From assembly GCA_047601145.1 (NCBI GenBank), contig JASGJW010000001.1, positions 1,426,001 through 1,490,000 on the forward strand: a stretch of 64,000 nt of DNA, written 5' to 3'. Each line of letters begins with the position of its first letter. Positions within the stretch are counted from its first letter, which is position 1. Below, piece after piece: positions 42,846-51,383 of this stretch. Position numbers and translations under genes: made by a program. Source of the DNA: UBA7672 sp047601145. GTDB lineage: Bacteria; Pseudomonadota; Alphaproteobacteria; Caulobacterales; Hyphomonadaceae. The notes under the pieces were generated by a model. It made no database searches, was not told the DNA's origin, and saw nothing but the letters and a program-made list of their open reading frames with translations.

Positions 42846-43832
42846 ATGAAACTGCTCGGAAAATTGGCGGCAGGCTTTGCAGTGCTCCTGCTCCTGGTTG
42901 CCGGTGTCGGATATCTGGTCCTGCAGCGCCCCGATATCCCTTATGAAGAACTCGAGGCGCGCTACGCTGTGCCGACGTCGCATTTCCTCGACTTGCCCGA
43001 CGGTGTCCGCGCCCACTATCGCGACGATGGCGATCCCGCCGCGCCGACAGTCGTGCTCGTGCATGGCTTTGGAGATTCATTCCTCTCCTGGGCGCCATGG
43101 ATCAACATCCTCTCCAGGAATTTCCGTGTCATCACTGTTGATGTTCCAGGCCACGGGCTGACGCGGGCGCCGGAAAGTTGGGCCCCGACCCCGGCAGCGC
43201 AGGTTGAGTTCATCGACGCGTTTGCGACGGCGGCGAAGCTGCCTGCCTTCGCTATCGCCGGCAACTCGATGGGCGGCGCGATCGCCTGGCGAACCACACT
43301 GATGCACCCTGAGCGCATTCGGGCGCTCGTTCTGGTCGACGCTGGCGGCTTCCCGAACGAAAAGCAGGCGGAGCAACCATGGGTGTTCCAGCTGCTGGCC
43401 ACACCCGTCGGCAGATGGGCGCTGGAGCATCTTGAGACGCGGCCTCTTACGAAAGCATCGCTGCAGAATACGCTGCTCAACAATCCGCTTGTCACCGACG
43501 CGTTTGTGACACGATGGGTCGACGTGCAACTTGCGCCAGGGCATCGCCGCATCTTGATGTGGACGCCGGGCGGGGAAAGCGCGGGTGCAGCGTTCAAGTT
43601 CACGAAGGCCGACCCGGCGCAGCTCGCCACTATCAGCGTGCCAACCCTGGTCCTGTGGGGTGAAAAGGATCCCCTGATTGAGGTCGCCGCGGCGCGCAAG
43701 TTCGGAGCGGCAATTCCAGGCGCCGCCGTCATCACCTATCCCAATGTCGGGCACATGCCGCAGCTGGAGAATCCCGATCAATCCGCCGCAGACGTAGATG
43801 CCTTCCTGAAGCGCGCTATGGTTGAAAGATAA
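42846..43832 (+). CDS. Membrane-anchored alpha/beta hydrolase
   Basis: A 328-residue alpha/beta hydrolase with one N-terminal transmembrane helix (residues 8-24), so probably periplasm-facing. VLVHGFGDSFLSW is near residue 69, VPGHGLTRAP near residue 102, the nucleophile elbow IAGNSMGGAIA near residue 137, the acid in LWGEKDPLIE near residue 281 and the histidine in NVGHMPQLENP near residue 302. The ATG at 42846 follows GGAGAGGGG. It stands alone, divergent from the TauD-type gene. Substrate unknown; it resembles general carboxylesterases and meta-cleavage-type hydrolases. Confidence 0.86.
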   Translation: MKLLGKLAAGFAVLLLLVAGVGYLVLQRPDIPYEELEARYAVPTSHFLDLPDGVRAHYRDDGDPAAPTVVLVHGFGDSFLSWAPWINILSRNFRVITVDVPGHGLTRAPESWAPTPAAQVEFIDAFATAAKLPAFAIAGNSMGGAIAWRTTLMHPERIRALVLVDAGGFPNEKQAEQPWVFQLLATPVGRWALEHLETRPLTKASLQNTLLNNPLVTDAFVTRWVDVQLAPGHRRILMWTPGGESAGAAFKFTKADPAQLATISVPTLVLWGEKDPLIEVAAARKFGAAIPGAAVITYPNVGHMPQLENPDQSAADVDAFLKRAMVER

Positions 43833-44109
43833 GGCGGCTCCGAAATCGGGCGATATGCGAAAGTTTCGGCGGGTTCTGTGAGACCAATGCTAAACAGTCT
43901 CTGGTGAGGGCCGTGGTTATTGGCCTTTCGGGGGCTTCAATGACGCGAATTTCTTACAAACGACATCCCATCCCGGCGACGGTGATAGGCGGCGAATTCC
44001 GGCGGACAGGCCCAGCGAGACGTTGCCAGCAAGCGTCCCTTCTGCCTTATAAAGGCTCTTTCAGGGCGCGGAGTTCGTCGTCCGAGCACCAGCCTCAAAA
44101 GACCATCAA

Positions 44110-45450
44110 ATGATAAGCAGCCGACTAGCACTGGGTGTCGCCGGAGGCCTCGTCGTCGGCTTTCTCGCACTCTTCGCGATTGTGGGCATGACGGTGTGGC
44201 TTGGCGAAAGATCCAATACCCTCTTCCAGCAAACGGCGTTGCAGCGCGACACCCGCATCGCAGCGGTTGAACTGCGCGATGCGTTGAGAACGGCGGAGTC
44301 AAGCCAGCGCGGTTTTCTTTTGACGGGCAACGAAATTTACCTGGCTCCCTATGACACGGCCAAGGTGCGCACGCGCGAGCAAATATCCGATCTCGCGCGC
44401 TTGATTGTCATTGGATCGCAACCACCGCCCTTCCTGTCGAGGCTGCAGGAGGCAGTGGATGAAAAGCTCGGGGAAATGGACCAAAGCATCAACTTGAAGC
44501 GCGCCGGCTCCGATATGGACGCCCTGTCGATTGTCAGCAGCAATCGGGGCAAGGCGCTGATGGATGAAATCAACGTCTTCCTGTATGGCGCGATGCTTGA
44601 TACCGACGAAAAATCCACTCTGTCCGCGATCGAGCAGCAGAACAACGCCGCCATGCTGCGATGGGTGTCCTTCATCGCTGCCTTCGTCATTGTTCTCATC
44701 GTGGCTGCGGTTGCCTTCATGGTCTATCGAAACAGGCAAGAGATCGCACAGGCGCGTGACGAAGTACGCGCAATCAACCTCACGCTCGAGGATCGCGTTG
44801 AAACAAGAACGCATGAGCTGGCGCTCGCTCGGAAGCGGGCAGAAGCGCTACTCTCCGAAGTCAATCATCGCGTGGCCAACAGTCTCCAGCTCGTGGCGGC
44901 CCTGGTTAACATGCAATCCAAAACGGTCATGGATGACGCAGCCAGGGGCGCGCTGAAGGAAACACAGACCCGCATCCAGGCGATTTCGCAGATTCACAAG
45001 AGTCTCTATACTTCGGGCGATGTAACGTCGGTGGCGCTGAACGACTATCTGGGCGTGATGCTGGACAATCTTGGTCTCGCCATGCGCAACGACGGCCATA
45101 CGGCCCGGCTCACGAGCATGCTCGATCCGGTGGTCCTGCCCACAGACGAGAGCATCAGTCTCGCAGTTGTCGCCACGGAACTGGTAACCAACGCCTTCAA
45201 ATACGCTTATCCGGATGGGCGATCGGGCGATATCCGGGTGATGTTGCGAAAGCTGCCGGAAGGACGGGCCGAGCTTGTCGTGCAGGACGACGGCGTCGGA
45301 CTGAGCGCTGCCGCGCGCCCGGGCGGCACGGGGCTGGGCTCAAAGATCATTGCTGCGATGGCTGCGGCGCTGAAGACGAAGGTCGAGTATGTGAACCGGA
45401 CACCGGGGACTGCGGCCCGGATGGTGTTTTCAACGGTAGAGACGCTATGA
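44110..45450 (+). CDS. CHASE3 sensor histidine kinase (HisKA_2 type)
   Basis: A 446-residue membrane sensor kinase. Two transmembrane helices (about residues 9-31 and 196-216) flank a periplasmic CHASE3 domain with the ESSQRGFLLTGNEIYL signature near residue 64. A short coiled coil follows, then the HisKA_2 dimerisation motif LLSEVNHRVANSLQLVAALV near residue 248 with the phospho-accepting histidine. The ATPase domain has ELVTNAFKYAYPDG, VQDDGVGLS and GTGLGSKII. The gene overlaps the next one, a periplasmic binding protein, by 4 bases. No response regulator was seen nearby; such kinases often act with a distant single-domain or general-stress regulator. Confidence 0.9.
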   Translation: MISSRLALGVAGGLVVGFLALFAIVGMTVWLGERSNTLFQQTALQRDTRIAAVELRDALRTAESSQRGFLLTGNEIYLAPYDTAKVRTREQISDLARLIVIGSQPPPFLSRLQEAVDEKLGEMDQSINLKRAGSDMDALSIVSSNRGKALMDEINVFLYGAMLDTDEKSTLSAIEQQNNAAMLRWVSFIAAFVIVLIVAAVAFMVYRNRQEIAQARDEVRAINLTLEDRVETRTHELALARKRAEALLSEVNHRVANSLQLVAALVNMQSKTVMDDAARGALKETQTRIQAISQIHKSLYTSGDVTSVALNDYLGVMLDNLGLAMRNDGHTARLTSMLDPVVLPTDESISLAVVATELVTNAFKYAYPDGRSGDIRVMLRKLPEGRAELVVQDDGVGLSAAARPGGTGLGSKIIAAMAAALKTKVEYVNRTPGTAARMVFSTVETL

Positions 45451-46619
45451 AATCTTCCGTGACATCAGTTCCGAAGCAGTCCGCTAGGGTCGGCCGCGTC
45501 AGGCATCTGGCGTGCGTGGCGCTGGCGGCGCTTGTCGCCGCTGCGCTGCCTTTGGCCGCGAACGCGCAGGGCAATGGACTGACCAAGCCAGTCGTTCTTC
45601 CGAACTTTGATGCCGCCAGGCAAGGTTGCAGCAAGCCCACCAGCTTGCGAAGGGAACTGGTATTCGTTCAGGACAATGAACGCGAATTCGTTCAGGGCGT
45701 TGGGCGGGGGCTGGCGATAGCTGCTGCAGAGCGCGGGTTAGTCTATCGCGTCTTGCATGCCGACAATGATGCGGCCTTGATGGTAAAACAGGTCAATGGC
45801 CTGCATGCCAGCAAGACCGGCGCTATCGTTGTCGCTCCCATAGATCCGCCATCGCTGAGCGCGAGCCTCAAGAAGGTGATTGGTAGCGGAGCGTATGTTG
45901 GTGCGATCGTGCCGCCGCCAGCCACAACGATCTTGAATGCGCCTCAGTACCAGACGGGCAAGGTGCTGGCGGAAGCTGCAGCAGCCTATATCCGCACGCG
46001 TCTGGGCGGAAAGGCCAAGGTGGTGTTGCTGACCCACGACAATCTGCAGTTCCTCGCGCCTCGCTTTACCGCGATGCGCGATACATTACGACAGCTGCCG
46101 GGCGTGACGATCGTCGCCGATATTTCGCCGGCCACCATCGACAAGGCCGGCGGATATCGCACCATGAAGACGATCCTGCTTGCGCAGCCGAAGATCGACG
46201 TGGTCCTGGGCGCCGATACCGTGGTGCTTGGCGCCCTTGAGGCGTTGCGCGAAGCGGGTAAGGCGCGGGCCACCCAGTTTCTCGGTGGCATAGACGGAGA
46301 GCGCGAGGCCGTTGCTGAACTCAAAAAGGAAGAAAGTCCCTACAAGGCCAGCATCAGCCTGGCTTCACCTGTTTTCGGCTATGCGATGGGACGCTTTGCG
46401 TCCGATTGGCTCGATGGGAAGAGCGTGCCTCAGGCTATGGATATCCTCCCCAAAACTCTGACGATTGCCAACATCGCACAGTATGAGCGCGATCTCGCTA
46501 ACCCCGCGGCGGTTTATGCCGACCCAACGCGCCGCAATTCCTATTTGAGGATGTACGGGAATATTTGCTTCGACAGCCGTGACCAGTACATCAATTTTCC
46601 CTGGTCGTCGGAACGGTGA
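45447..46619 (+). CDS. RbsB-like periplasmic sugar-binding protein, kinase-coupled
   Basis: A 390-residue type I periplasmic binding protein. The signal peptide ends at ANA-Q near residue 42. VFVQDNEREFVQGVGRGL near residue 73, GAIVVAPIDPPSLSASL near residue 129 and IDVVLGADTVVLGALEAL near residue 250 match the peripla_BP_4/sugar-binding family. No ABC permease or ATPase accompanies it. Its start overlaps the sensor kinase stop (ATGA), so it is likely the ligand-sensing partner of that kinase rather than a transport component. An extended C-terminal tail with LRMYGNICFDSRDQY is unusual. Ligand unknown, sugar probable. Confidence 0.83.
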   Translation: MKSSVTSVPKQSARVGRVRHLACVALAALVAAALPLAANAQGNGLTKPVVLPNFDAARQGCSKPTSLRRELVFVQDNEREFVQGVGRGLAIAAAERGLVYRVLHADNDAALMVKQVNGLHASKTGAIVVAPIDPPSLSASLKKVIGSGAYVGAIVPPPATTILNAPQYQTGKVLAEAAAAYIRTRLGGKAKVVLLTHDNLQFLAPRFTAMRDTLRQLPGVTIVADISPATIDKAGGYRTMKTILLAQPKIDVVLGADTVVLGALEALREAGKARATQFLGGIDGEREAVAELKKEESPYKASISLASPVFGYAMGRFASDWLDGKSVPQAMDILPKTLTIANIAQYERDLANPAAVYADPTRRNSYLRMYGNICFDSRDQYINFPWSSER

Positions 46620-46700
46620 TGGCGCGGACCACCAGTGGGAAGGACAAGCGTGAAGCGCGGAGCTAGGTTTCCCAATCGATGATCCATTGAGGGTGCTCCC

Positions 46701-47648
46701 ATGGCGCAAGTCAAACTCGCAACGGCTTGGTCCTTCCTCGCAGCGATCCTCTCTGCAATCGCATGCGCGTTGCCCGCCCTTGCTCAGACAGCACTTCCAC
46801 GCACGCGCGATGGACATCCCGACTTCCAGGGCGTCTGGTCCGCCAAGGGGCTCACGCCCCTTGAGCGCATTCCGGGCGCAAGCGGGCTTGTTGTCGGTGA
46901 TGAGGAGCAGGCGAAGTTGGTCGGCCTCATTCGGGATCGCGCTCGCTCGCCTGCCATGGGTGCGGTCATTGATCCGAACTTGCTGGCCGCAGATGTGAAG
47001 ACGCTGACCCGGGTTGGCGGGGAGTGGCGTTCCTCCTGGATAACTGATCCGGCGGACGGGAAGTTACCTCTGAGTGCAGAAGGGAAACGGCTGAGGGATT
47101 TGGCATACGCTCTCACTGATCCTGAGGCGCGCAATCCATGGGAGCGTTGTCTTGTAGGAACAGGCCTTGCTCCGCTGTGGTCAGTGCCCGTGGAGAACAT
47201 ACGCCAGATCGTGCAAACCGCCGACCATGTCGTGATCTATACCGAGGAGGGCGCCGACACACGCATCATCGGCGTCAATGCAATGCACCGGCCTGCAGCG
47301 ATCAAGTCGCGCCTTGGAGACTCAGTTGCGCGCTGGGAGGGCGATGTCCTCGTCGTCGAAACGCTGAACGAGATCGACAATTACGCTCCGTTCGCGACCA
47401 TGACCCAGTCCGTTCGCGAGCAATCCAGAATCATCGAACGCTTCAGCCTGCTGTCGCCGGACGAGATCCTTTATCGGTTCACGATCGAGGATGACGTTCT
47501 CTATACAGCTCCATGGAGCGCCGAATACAGCCTCCACCGGGAACACACGGCTGCCTATGAAAACGGATGTCACGAAGGAAATTACAGCCTGCCGAACATC
47601 TTGCGCACCGAACGTCTCAAGGAAGCGCGGATCGAAGCCCAGCATTGA
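46701..47648 (+). CDS. Secreted protein of unknown function
   Basis: A 315-residue protein with a signal peptide ending at ALA-Q near residue 29. The mature start RTRDGHPDFQGVW resembles a family of secreted proteins, often listed as hypothetical, that are frequent in Acidobacteria, sphingomonads and relatives. Other segments of that family are PWERCLVGTG near residue 147, a VVIYTEEG strand near residue 173, and ARWEGDVLVVET near residue 211. I cannot assign a reaction or ligand. It lies 81 bases after the binding-protein gene and may be co-transcribed with the kinase pair. Confidence 0.75.
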   Translation: MAQVKLATAWSFLAAILSAIACALPALAQTALPRTRDGHPDFQGVWSAKGLTPLERIPGASGLVVGDEEQAKLVGLIRDRARSPAMGAVIDPNLLAADVKTLTRVGGEWRSSWITDPADGKLPLSAEGKRLRDLAYALTDPEARNPWERCLVGTGLAPLWSVPVENIRQIVQTADHVVIYTEEGADTRIIGVNAMHRPAAIKSRLGDSVARWEGDVLVVETLNEIDNYAPFATMTQSVREQSRIIERFSLLSPDEILYRFTIEDDVLYTAPWSAEYSLHREHTAAYENGCHEGNYSLPNILRTERLKEARIEAQH

Positions 47649-47738
47649 AGGTCTTGCGGGGGTGATGGCAGACCTACGCTACGCCGTCTCCGGTAAGGTT
47701 GTGATTATCGGCCTTTTGAGAGACCTCAACGACGCGAT

Positions 47739-48143
47739 GCGAGTGTTGCGTTGCGATTGCTCCGGCAGCTGTTGAAGAATCAGAACGTCGAGCCGCAGCG
47801 ATCGTCACCGATGGTCTTCGTTCCTACGACGCGGCGCTTGAGCGACTTGGTCTCGGTGAGCGTCGTGATCTCGGTCGCCCCGCGACAATAACGGATCCAA
47901 GAATTCGCATTTTCTGATTCGACGGCGAGAGCGAAGATGCAGAATTTCAAGGGTCGGAAGTCAGCGCAGCGTTTCCTGGAGACGCATGCTGCTTTCTACA
48001 ACGTGTTCAACATACAGCGGCATCTGCTGAGGCGTCGCGCCATGCGCATCCTGCGCGCGCTCGGAATCTGTCTGGAGCAGGGCGGTGGCGTGATGGCCGG
48101 AGGCGCGTCGAAAGCACAGAAAAACATCGCCAAACTACCCTGA
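47739..48143 (+). pseudogene. Degenerate IS6-family-type transposase remnant
   Basis: Pieces of a DDE transposase of the IS6/IS240 type are scattered over three frames: ALRLLRQLLKNQNVEPQ, then IVTDGLRSYDAALERLGLGE with a catalytic aspartate, then NSHFLIRRRER with the region of the catalytic glutamate position, then MQNFKGRKSAQRFLETHAAF and YNVFNIQRHL. At least three frameshifts separate them and the N-terminal half is missing, so it is not functional. No terminal inverted repeats were recognised. The flanks 47649-47738 and 48144-48355 show nothing else. It marks an old insertion at the edge of the catabolic island. Confidence 0.72.
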
Positions 48144-48355
48144 CAGTCCCTATCCGGCGCATGCTGGCGCCAAGGCGATTTCAATCGCGCCGAGTGCATT
48201 GATCGTCAATGATTCGAGCCACTGCGGCGCGCGCCAATTCGAGCGGTCCGTTTCAATTGCAACGCTCACGCTTAGAGCGCGACGTAAGCTTACGGGTCGC
48301 AACCAGAAACGTGTGATGCGTCTTGAAAGTCGGAAGCTCGTGAACTGGCAATCGA

Positions 48356-48592
48356 CTACGTCGACAAGTGCGACTTCGGTTTACGAGGCCGCATTAACAA
48401 CTCGGCTGGTTCGACGTTGAGCGCAACCGCAAGCCGATCAATCACGTCGATGCTGACCGCGTACTGCGCTCGTTCCAAGGAACTAATGTAGGTGCGGTCA
48501 ATACCAGCCTGATGTGCCAAATCTTCCTGCGACATCCCCGCTGCACGGCGTGCTCGTCTCAGATTTGCTGCGAAAACCTCACGAATATGCAT
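48356..48592 (-). CDS. XRE-family helix-turn-helix regulator
   Basis: A 78-residue single-domain Cro/CI-type repressor. FAANLRRARRAAGMSQEDLA, HQAGIDRTYISSLERAQYAV and SIDVIDRLAVALNVEPAELL make the full five-helix HTH_3 fold, with the recognition helix at about residues 33-42. It is divergent from the ECF sigma gene, and a perfect palindrome GAGTATACTC lies 38 bases upstream of its start, with a second copy before the sigma gene. Small XRE regulators of this type control mobile elements, restriction-modification or toxin-like genes. Here the surroundings are element debris. Confidence 0.88.
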   Translation of the reverse strand: MHIREVFAANLRRARRAAGMSQEDLAHQAGIDRTYISSLERAQYAVSIDVIDRLAVALNVEPAELLMRPRKPKSHLST

Positions 48593-48629
48593 TCGCCCAT
48601 GCAGGCGGAATGTCGATTATACAACCACG

Positions 48630-48644
48630 GAGTATACTCTACAA
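48630..48644. promoter_or_regulatory. Operator-like palindrome on the XRE side
   Basis: GAGTATACTCTACAA contains the perfect 10-base palindrome GAGTATACTC (48630-48639). The whole 15-mer is the exact reverse complement of TTGTAGAGTATACTC at 48723-48737. It lies 38 bases upstream of the XRE start. Confidence 0.68.
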
Positions 48645-48722
48645 AGCAATGAGCGGTGCTCGGTGCCGTACATCTCGTCTCCTTGTCCGATCTCTTTCGG
48701 CGTCAGGTTGCGAGAACAACAA

Positions 48723-48737
48723 TTGTAGAGTATACTC
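48723..48737. promoter_or_regulatory. Operator-like palindrome on the ECF sigma side
   Basis: TTGTAGAGTATACTC contains the same GAGTATACTC core (48728-48737) and is the inverted partner of the 48630-48644 site, 78 bases away. It lies 22 bases before the likely GTG start of the sigma gene, so binding there would block its transcription or translation start region. Confidence 0.68.
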
Positions 48738-48759
48738 GACATATCCAAATTGGGTCCGC

Positions 48760-49290
48760 GTGAAATTCATTTCGACGGGTAGGCGGGCGAGCGGATCGGA
48801 AGGTTATGAGGACAAGAGCTTGCGTGGAGCATTCGTAGAAAAGCGAAATATGCTTCACGCGATTGCGCGTCGCGCTGGTGCACAGGAAGCCGAAGACGTT
48901 GTCCAGGAGGCCTTCCTAAAGGTGGTTGAGACCGCGCAGACGCAGGAGATACGCAAGCCAGAACACCTCTTGGCTCGTGTCGTGCGGTGTGTTGCGATCG
49001 ACCGCGTCAGGCGCAGGCGCACGCGTCCAACCGCGGAGTCGGCCGAGGCAGGGGAGCAGGTTGCTGACCTGACGGCCGATCCGGAACGCGCAATCATGGG
49101 GTCGCAGAGGCTGAAACGGGTGATGGCGATCATAGATCAGATGCCGCCGAAGAGGCGAGAAGTGTTCCTACTTCATCGGATCGACGAACTGACCTACCCG
49201 CAGATCGCGCGGAAGCTGGGTGTGACCATCAAGGCGGTGGAGAAACACATCCGCCTGGCCCTGAAGCAAATCACCGAGAACGACGATTAG
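48760..49290 (+). CDS. ECF-type RNA polymerase sigma factor
   Basis: A 176-residue extracytoplasmic-function sigma factor. Region 2 includes ARRAGAQEAEDVVQEAFLKV near residue 36 and region 4 the helix-turn-helix PPKRREVFLLHRIDELTYPQ followed by IARKLGVTIKAVEKHIRLAL near residues 128-168, as in FecI-type factors. The start is taken as GTG at 48760; the frame runs to 48514 but that part covers the operator region and the divergent XRE gene. No FecR-type anti-sigma factor or partner receptor gene follows; downstream is only a conjugation-gene relic. Control by the divergent XRE protein is likely. Confidence 0.85.
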   Translation: MKFISTGRRASGSEGYEDKSLRGAFVEKRNMLHAIARRAGAQEAEDVVQEAFLKVVETAQTQEIRKPEHLLARVVRCVAIDRVRRRRTRPTAESAEAGEQVADLTADPERAIMGSQRLKRVMAIIDQMPPKRREVFLLHRIDELTYPQIARKLGVTIKAVEKHIRLALKQITENDD

Positions 49291-49292
49291 CG

Positions 49293-49599
49293 TCATCGGC
49301 TGCTGCTGGCGGAGAACTCATATCTGCGGGCGACCATCACGGCAATGCGCTTGCCGGCGTCGATCCTGATGGTGCGCGGGATGGCAAGGCTGCGGTCTAC
49401 CGCCCGTTTGGTGACTGAGCTTTCCGCGCGCTAGCCGCCTTCGCTGACCGCCCCGGTCGACAGTGTCGCGGGTGACGGATCCGATGCCGTTGTGGGTGAG
49501 TTGCGGATCCTCTGTGGTGGCGGCGTCGATGTTGATCTCTCTGCCGAGCGCGGCAGCGCCGAAGACATCGAACGGGGCTGTCAAATTGTACGCGAACAC
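49293..49599 (-). pseudogene. Decayed fragment resembling the VirB10/TrbI C-terminus
   Basis: On the minus strand one frame ends with TKRAVDRSLAIP, TIRIDAGKRIAVMVAR and RYEFS. This follows the VirB10/TrbI C-terminal pattern P-x-T-I-x-V-D-x-G-x-R-I-x-V-x-VAR-x-x-x-FS. Upstream, another frame reads FDVFGAAALGREINID and ATTEDPQLTHNGIGS, also plausible for that region, separated by a frameshift and a TAG at 49431-49433. So it looks like a broken piece of a type IV secretion or conjugation gene. Homology is judged by eye only. Confidence 0.45.
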
Positions 49600-49934
49600 T
49601 GGTCATGTGCATTTTTTTGTTAGTCTGCGGAGATTGATTTCGCACGGAATTGTCAGTTTCAAATTTCGTCGCGCGTTCGCGAAAATGGCCTCTCCTTGCC
49701 TAACTTGGCAGCACACCGCAGGTGGATCGCCCTGGTGCGAGACATCCGACGACAGGCATTCCAGGCACGGCGAGCCTCATGTCGGCGCGCAAATGGCCAG
49801 CGCATTCGAGTGGTTGTCGTGGATTGTGCCGGAGGGCTGGCGTTCACTGCAGTCTCTACGCCAAGCCTCACATGTTCGGCGCGCGTCCGGGGCGCCATTT
49901 CTTTCGTAAGTGGCAGCTCTCTGACGGCTCGCGC
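49600..49934. other. Intergenic stretch without recognised genes
   Basis: Several short open frames exist on both strands but none matches a family I know, and none has a convincing start. Given the neighbouring relics it is probably more degraded element sequence. Confidence 0.4.
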
Positions 49935-51380
49935 CTACATGAAAATGCCGTCTTCGAACGCCCCGCCAACCAGCACCTTCGCTTCAAGATATTCCGAAAG
50001 ACCGTGGGCGCCCCATTCGCGGCCATTACCGGACTGACGATAGCCTCCAAATGGCGCGCCCAGATCCGCTGGGCTGTCAGTCAGAAAGACCATTCCTGTT
50101 CGCAGGCGTCGGCCGATCATCTGTGCGCGCCGCGGATCGGCGGAGCGAACAGCGCCAGAGAGGCCATAGACTGTGCCGTTGGCGATGCGCACGGCGTCAT
50201 CTTCGTCGCGATAGGGCATGATTGAGAGCACGGGTCCGAAGATCTCTTCCTGCGCAATGACCATGTCCGGCGTTACGTCTGCGAACACCGTCGGCCTGAC
50301 GAAGTGACCGGACGTGAGGCCCGCCGGCTTTCCCAAGCCTCCCGCCACGAGCCGCGCGCCTTGCGCGAGCCCCGTCTCGATATAGCGCTGGATCCGGGCA
50401 AACTGCGCCGCGTTGACGACCGGACCCATTGTCGTCGACTGAGCCTGCGGATCGCCGATCACGATCTCCGATGCGGCCCGGGCAGCGCCTCTTGCTGCCT
50501 CCTCCTGAAAGCGCGCTGGCACGAGGAGGCGCGTGAGGGCGGCGCAGGACTGGCCGCTATTGCGACAAAGGCGAGCCATTGAGGCGTACGCCGTCGCCTC
50601 GATGTCATCGTCGTCAAGCGAGATGCAGGCGGACTTCCCGCCAAGCTCCTGCGTGACGCGCTTCACAGTCGGTGCTGCGGCTTTTGCGACGGCGACGCCG
50701 GCGGCGTTTGAGGCTGTGATCGAGACCATGTCGACATCGGGATGTCGCACGAGCGCATCGCCCGCTTCTGCTCCCTCGCCATCGATCAGGTTAAAGACGC
50801 CCGGCGGAACGCCGGCTTCGTCAAGTATTTCCGCAAACAGATGGGCGCACAGCGGCGCTACTTCGCTTGGCTTGAGGACGAGCGTGCATCCAGCTGCAAG
50901 AGCCGGCCCCACCTTGCACGCGATCAACGTCATCGGCCAGTTCCAAGCCGTAATCAGTCCACAAACGCCGATCGGCTCATAGACGATCCGCGAGGTAGGA
51001 CGCTGGATCTCAAAGGCAAACGTCTTCAACGCCGCGAGCGTTTCACGCAGATGAGCGATTCCTTGTGGCGCGTGCGATCCTCGCGCGATGAAGACGGGCG
51101 CGCCCATCTCGCGCGATACGATGTCGGCAATTTCATCCTGCCGTCTAGCATAGACATCAAGGATCCGCTCAAGAAGCGCCATGCGCTCAATAATGGACGT
51201 GGCGCCATAAGTTTCGAACGCCGCCTTCGCCGCAGCGACCGCGCGATCGACGTCGGTTCGGCTGGCGAGCGTCACGTGTGCGATGGTTTGTTCGTTGGCG
51301 GGGTTGGAAACAGGGACTGTTCGCGTCGCATTCGGAGCAACCCACTTGCCATCGATATAAAACTGGCCTGCGTGATACAT
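49935..51380 (-). CDS. NAD(P)-dependent aldehyde dehydrogenase
   Basis: A 481-residue ALDH-superfamily enzyme. NWPMTLIACKVGPALAAG near residue 145, LKPSEVAPL near residue 166, the glutamate in TQELGGKSACI near residue 243 and the cysteine in RNSGQSCAALTR near residue 277 are all in place; EEIFGPVLSIMPY is near residue 377. The usual FTGS turn reads SITASNAAG here, an unusual variation. It is last in a minus-strand operon after the CocE-type hydrolase (3-base gap), thiolase and acyl-CoA ligase. It probably oxidises an aldehyde to an acid that the ligase can activate. Confidence 0.9.
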   Translation of the reverse strand: MYHAGQFYIDGKWVAPNATRTVPVSNPANEQTIAHVTLASRTDVDRAVAAAKAAFETYGATSIIERMALLERILDVYARRQDEIADIVSREMGAPVFIARGSHAPQGIAHLRETLAALKTFAFEIQRPTSRIVYEPIGVCGLITAWNWPMTLIACKVGPALAAGCTLVLKPSEVAPLCAHLFAEILDEAGVPPGVFNLIDGEGAEAGDALVRHPDVDMVSITASNAAGVAVAKAAAPTVKRVTQELGGKSACISLDDDDIEATAYASMARLCRNSGQSCAALTRLLVPARFQEEAARGAARAASEIVIGDPQAQSTTMGPVVNAAQFARIQRYIETGLAQGARLVAGGLGKPAGLTSGHFVRPTVFADVTPDMVIAQEEIFGPVLSIMPYRDEDDAVRIANGTVYGLSGAVRSADPRRAQMIGRRLRTGMVFLTDSPADLGAPFGGYRQSGNGREWGAHGLSEYLEAKVLVGGAFEDGIFM

Positions 51381-51383
51381 GCG

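Noticed and set aside
49600..49934. Short frames on both strands as candidate genes
   Set aside because: None has a convincing start or recognisable motif; the region lies beside degraded element sequence.
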